Shown: one piece after another, positions 63,279-64,000 of the stretch | Position numbering within the stretch: position 1 is the first letter of the stretch | How the letters are laid out: every line of letters starts with the position of its first letter | Source: Pseudomonas eucalypticola | GTDB lineage: Bacteria > Pseudomonadota > Gammaproteobacteria > Pseudomonadales > Pseudomonadaceae | Reading direction: 5' to 3' | Length of the DNA stretch: 64,000 nucleotides | Assembly (NCBI RefSeq): GCF_013374995.1 | Contig: NZ_CP056030.1 | Span: forward strand, 2,388,501-2,452,500 | Notes under the pieces: model-generated | Told to the model about the DNA's origin: nothing | Databases searched by the model: none | The model's input: only the letters and a program-made list of their open reading frames with translations | Program-made: the position numbers and the translations under genes

Positions 63279-64000
63279 ATGCTCAACCGTTCCCCCTTGC
63301 TGGCCTGTGCCGATGACTATGCCAATGGCGAGGTCATCGCGCCCCATTGTCATGGGCAGGTCCAGTTCATCCACGCCATTTCCGGGGTCATGCGCGTCAC
63401 CACCGGCCAAGGCAGCTGGGTGGTGCCGCCTGGGCACGCGCTGTGGGTGCCGCAGGCCATGGAGCACGAGATCCGCATGACCGGCAACGTGCAAATGCGC
63501 ACGCTGTTCATTCACCCCTCGGCGCTGGGCTTCAGGGTCAGCGCTTGCCAGGTGGTCAAGGTGTCGGCCCTGGTCCGGGAGTTGATACTGGCCGCCATCG
63601 GGGGCCTGGGCGCGCCCCAGCGCGAGGCGCGCGACCAGCACCTGCTGGGCTTGCTGTTCGCCGAGCTGGAAGGGGCGCCGCCGTTGGCCACCCATGTACC
63701 GCTGCCCCTGCAACCACGCCTCAAGTCGTTGTGCGAGGCCTTCGTCGCCAACCCCGCGCAGGAGTCCACCCTGCAGGACTGGGCCGACCAGAGCAACATG
63801 AGCTCGCGGACCTTGGCGCGCCTGTTCCTGCGCGAACTGGGCATGACCTTCGGCGAATGGCGCACCCGCACGCGGTTGATCCTGAGCCTGCAGCGCTTGG
63901 CCTTGGGCGTGTCGATACTGGAGGTGGCGCTGGAGCATGGGTATCAGAGCCCCAGCGCGTTCAGTGCGATGTTCAAGCGTGAGTTGGGGTATGCGCCCAG
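63279..64000 (+). CDS. AraC-family regulator (cut by window end)
   Basis: 240 codons visible. N-terminal cupin-type sensor domain (IAPHCHGQVQFIHAISGVMR, WVVPPGHALWVPQAMEHEIR) and C-terminal AraC helix-turn-helix (LQDWADQSNMSSRTLARLFL, ALEHGYQSPSAFSAMFKREL). The N-terminal pattern resembles regulators of efflux or aromatic metabolism. Only the last few residues should be missing. Confidence 0.88.
   Translation, partial: MLNRSPLLACADDYANGEVIAPHCHGQVQFIHAISGVMRVTTGQGSWVVPPGHALWVPQAMEHEIRMTGNVQMRTLFIHPSALGFRVSACQVVKVSALVRELILAAIGGLGAPQREARDQHLLGLLFAELEGAPPLATHVPLPLQPRLKSLCEAFVANPAQESTLQDWADQSNMSSRTLARLFLRELGMTFGEWRTRTRLILSLQRLALGVSILEVALEHGYQSPSAFSAMFKRELGYAP

Noticed and set aside
1..64000. tRNA genes, CRISPR arrays and typical P. 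putida REP sequences
   Set aside because: Reading for T-arm motifs, regularly spaced repeats and the usual REP core found no convincing example.

Overview
The window is high-GC DNA, about 62-64% by eye. It drops in GC at the end of the rhs gene, in its immunity and relic block, and in the hypothetical gene at 35 kb. Gene content points to Pseudomonas, most likely the P. putida group: a DpkA-type piperideine-2-carboxylate reductase, a compact pstSCAB operon, tamAB, a Sad/PtrR pair, a DUF6555-like protein and a Csu-type pilus operon. No rRNA or tRNA gene, CRISPR array, complete IS element or prophage was seen.

Layout. 0-4 kb: the end of an acyl-CoA dehydrogenase gene, a periplasmic binding protein fused to an OmpA domain, a Fic enzyme and exonuclease III. 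4.3-9.9 kb: a PAAR-like/Rhs polymorphic toxin with an ATGA-overlapped immunity gene, a second small gene broken in two homopolymer runs, and a relic of a displaced Rhs tip. 10-16 kb: a GNAT gene, then tamA-tamB. 16-26 kb: small regulators and membrane proteins, a 1691-residue putative toxin with a C-terminal HExxH/TxDxxY (aspzincin-like) motif, dpkA, a DUF883 gene and a LysR gene. 26-30 kb: pstSCAB. 30-43 kb: mostly housekeeping and stress genes. These include a methyltransferase, a cysteine-cluster protein, CbtA, Sad with PtrR, an AAA ATPase, TetR, a PanE-like reductase, a ClpP-like protease, a KGG stress protein, an EgtB-EgtD fusion for ergothioneine, and a histidine kinase lacking its ATPase domain.

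43.9-54.4 kb: a gene cluster that looks like one regulon around a LysR gene. It holds two SDR enzymes, two cupins, two tandem carboxymuconolactone-decarboxylase (CMD) proteins, a Bcr/CflA-type exporter, a membrane PQQ dehydrogenase and an exported alpha/beta hydrolase. A related TGATGAGC/TCATC dyad lies roughly 70-100 bp upstream of each transcription unit. One cupin/CMD pair is cytoplasmic and its paralogous pair is exported. This, and the 1691-residue toxin, are the best candidates for an undescribed system.

54.6-64 kb: a serine/threonine-type transporter, a GlxA-like AraC regulator, an XRE/S24-like repressor with a clear upstream dyad, a four-gene Csu-type pilus operon (subunit, chaperone, usher, tip), a nucleoside deoxyribosyltransferase-like gene, a hypothetical gene and an AraC regulator cut by the window end.
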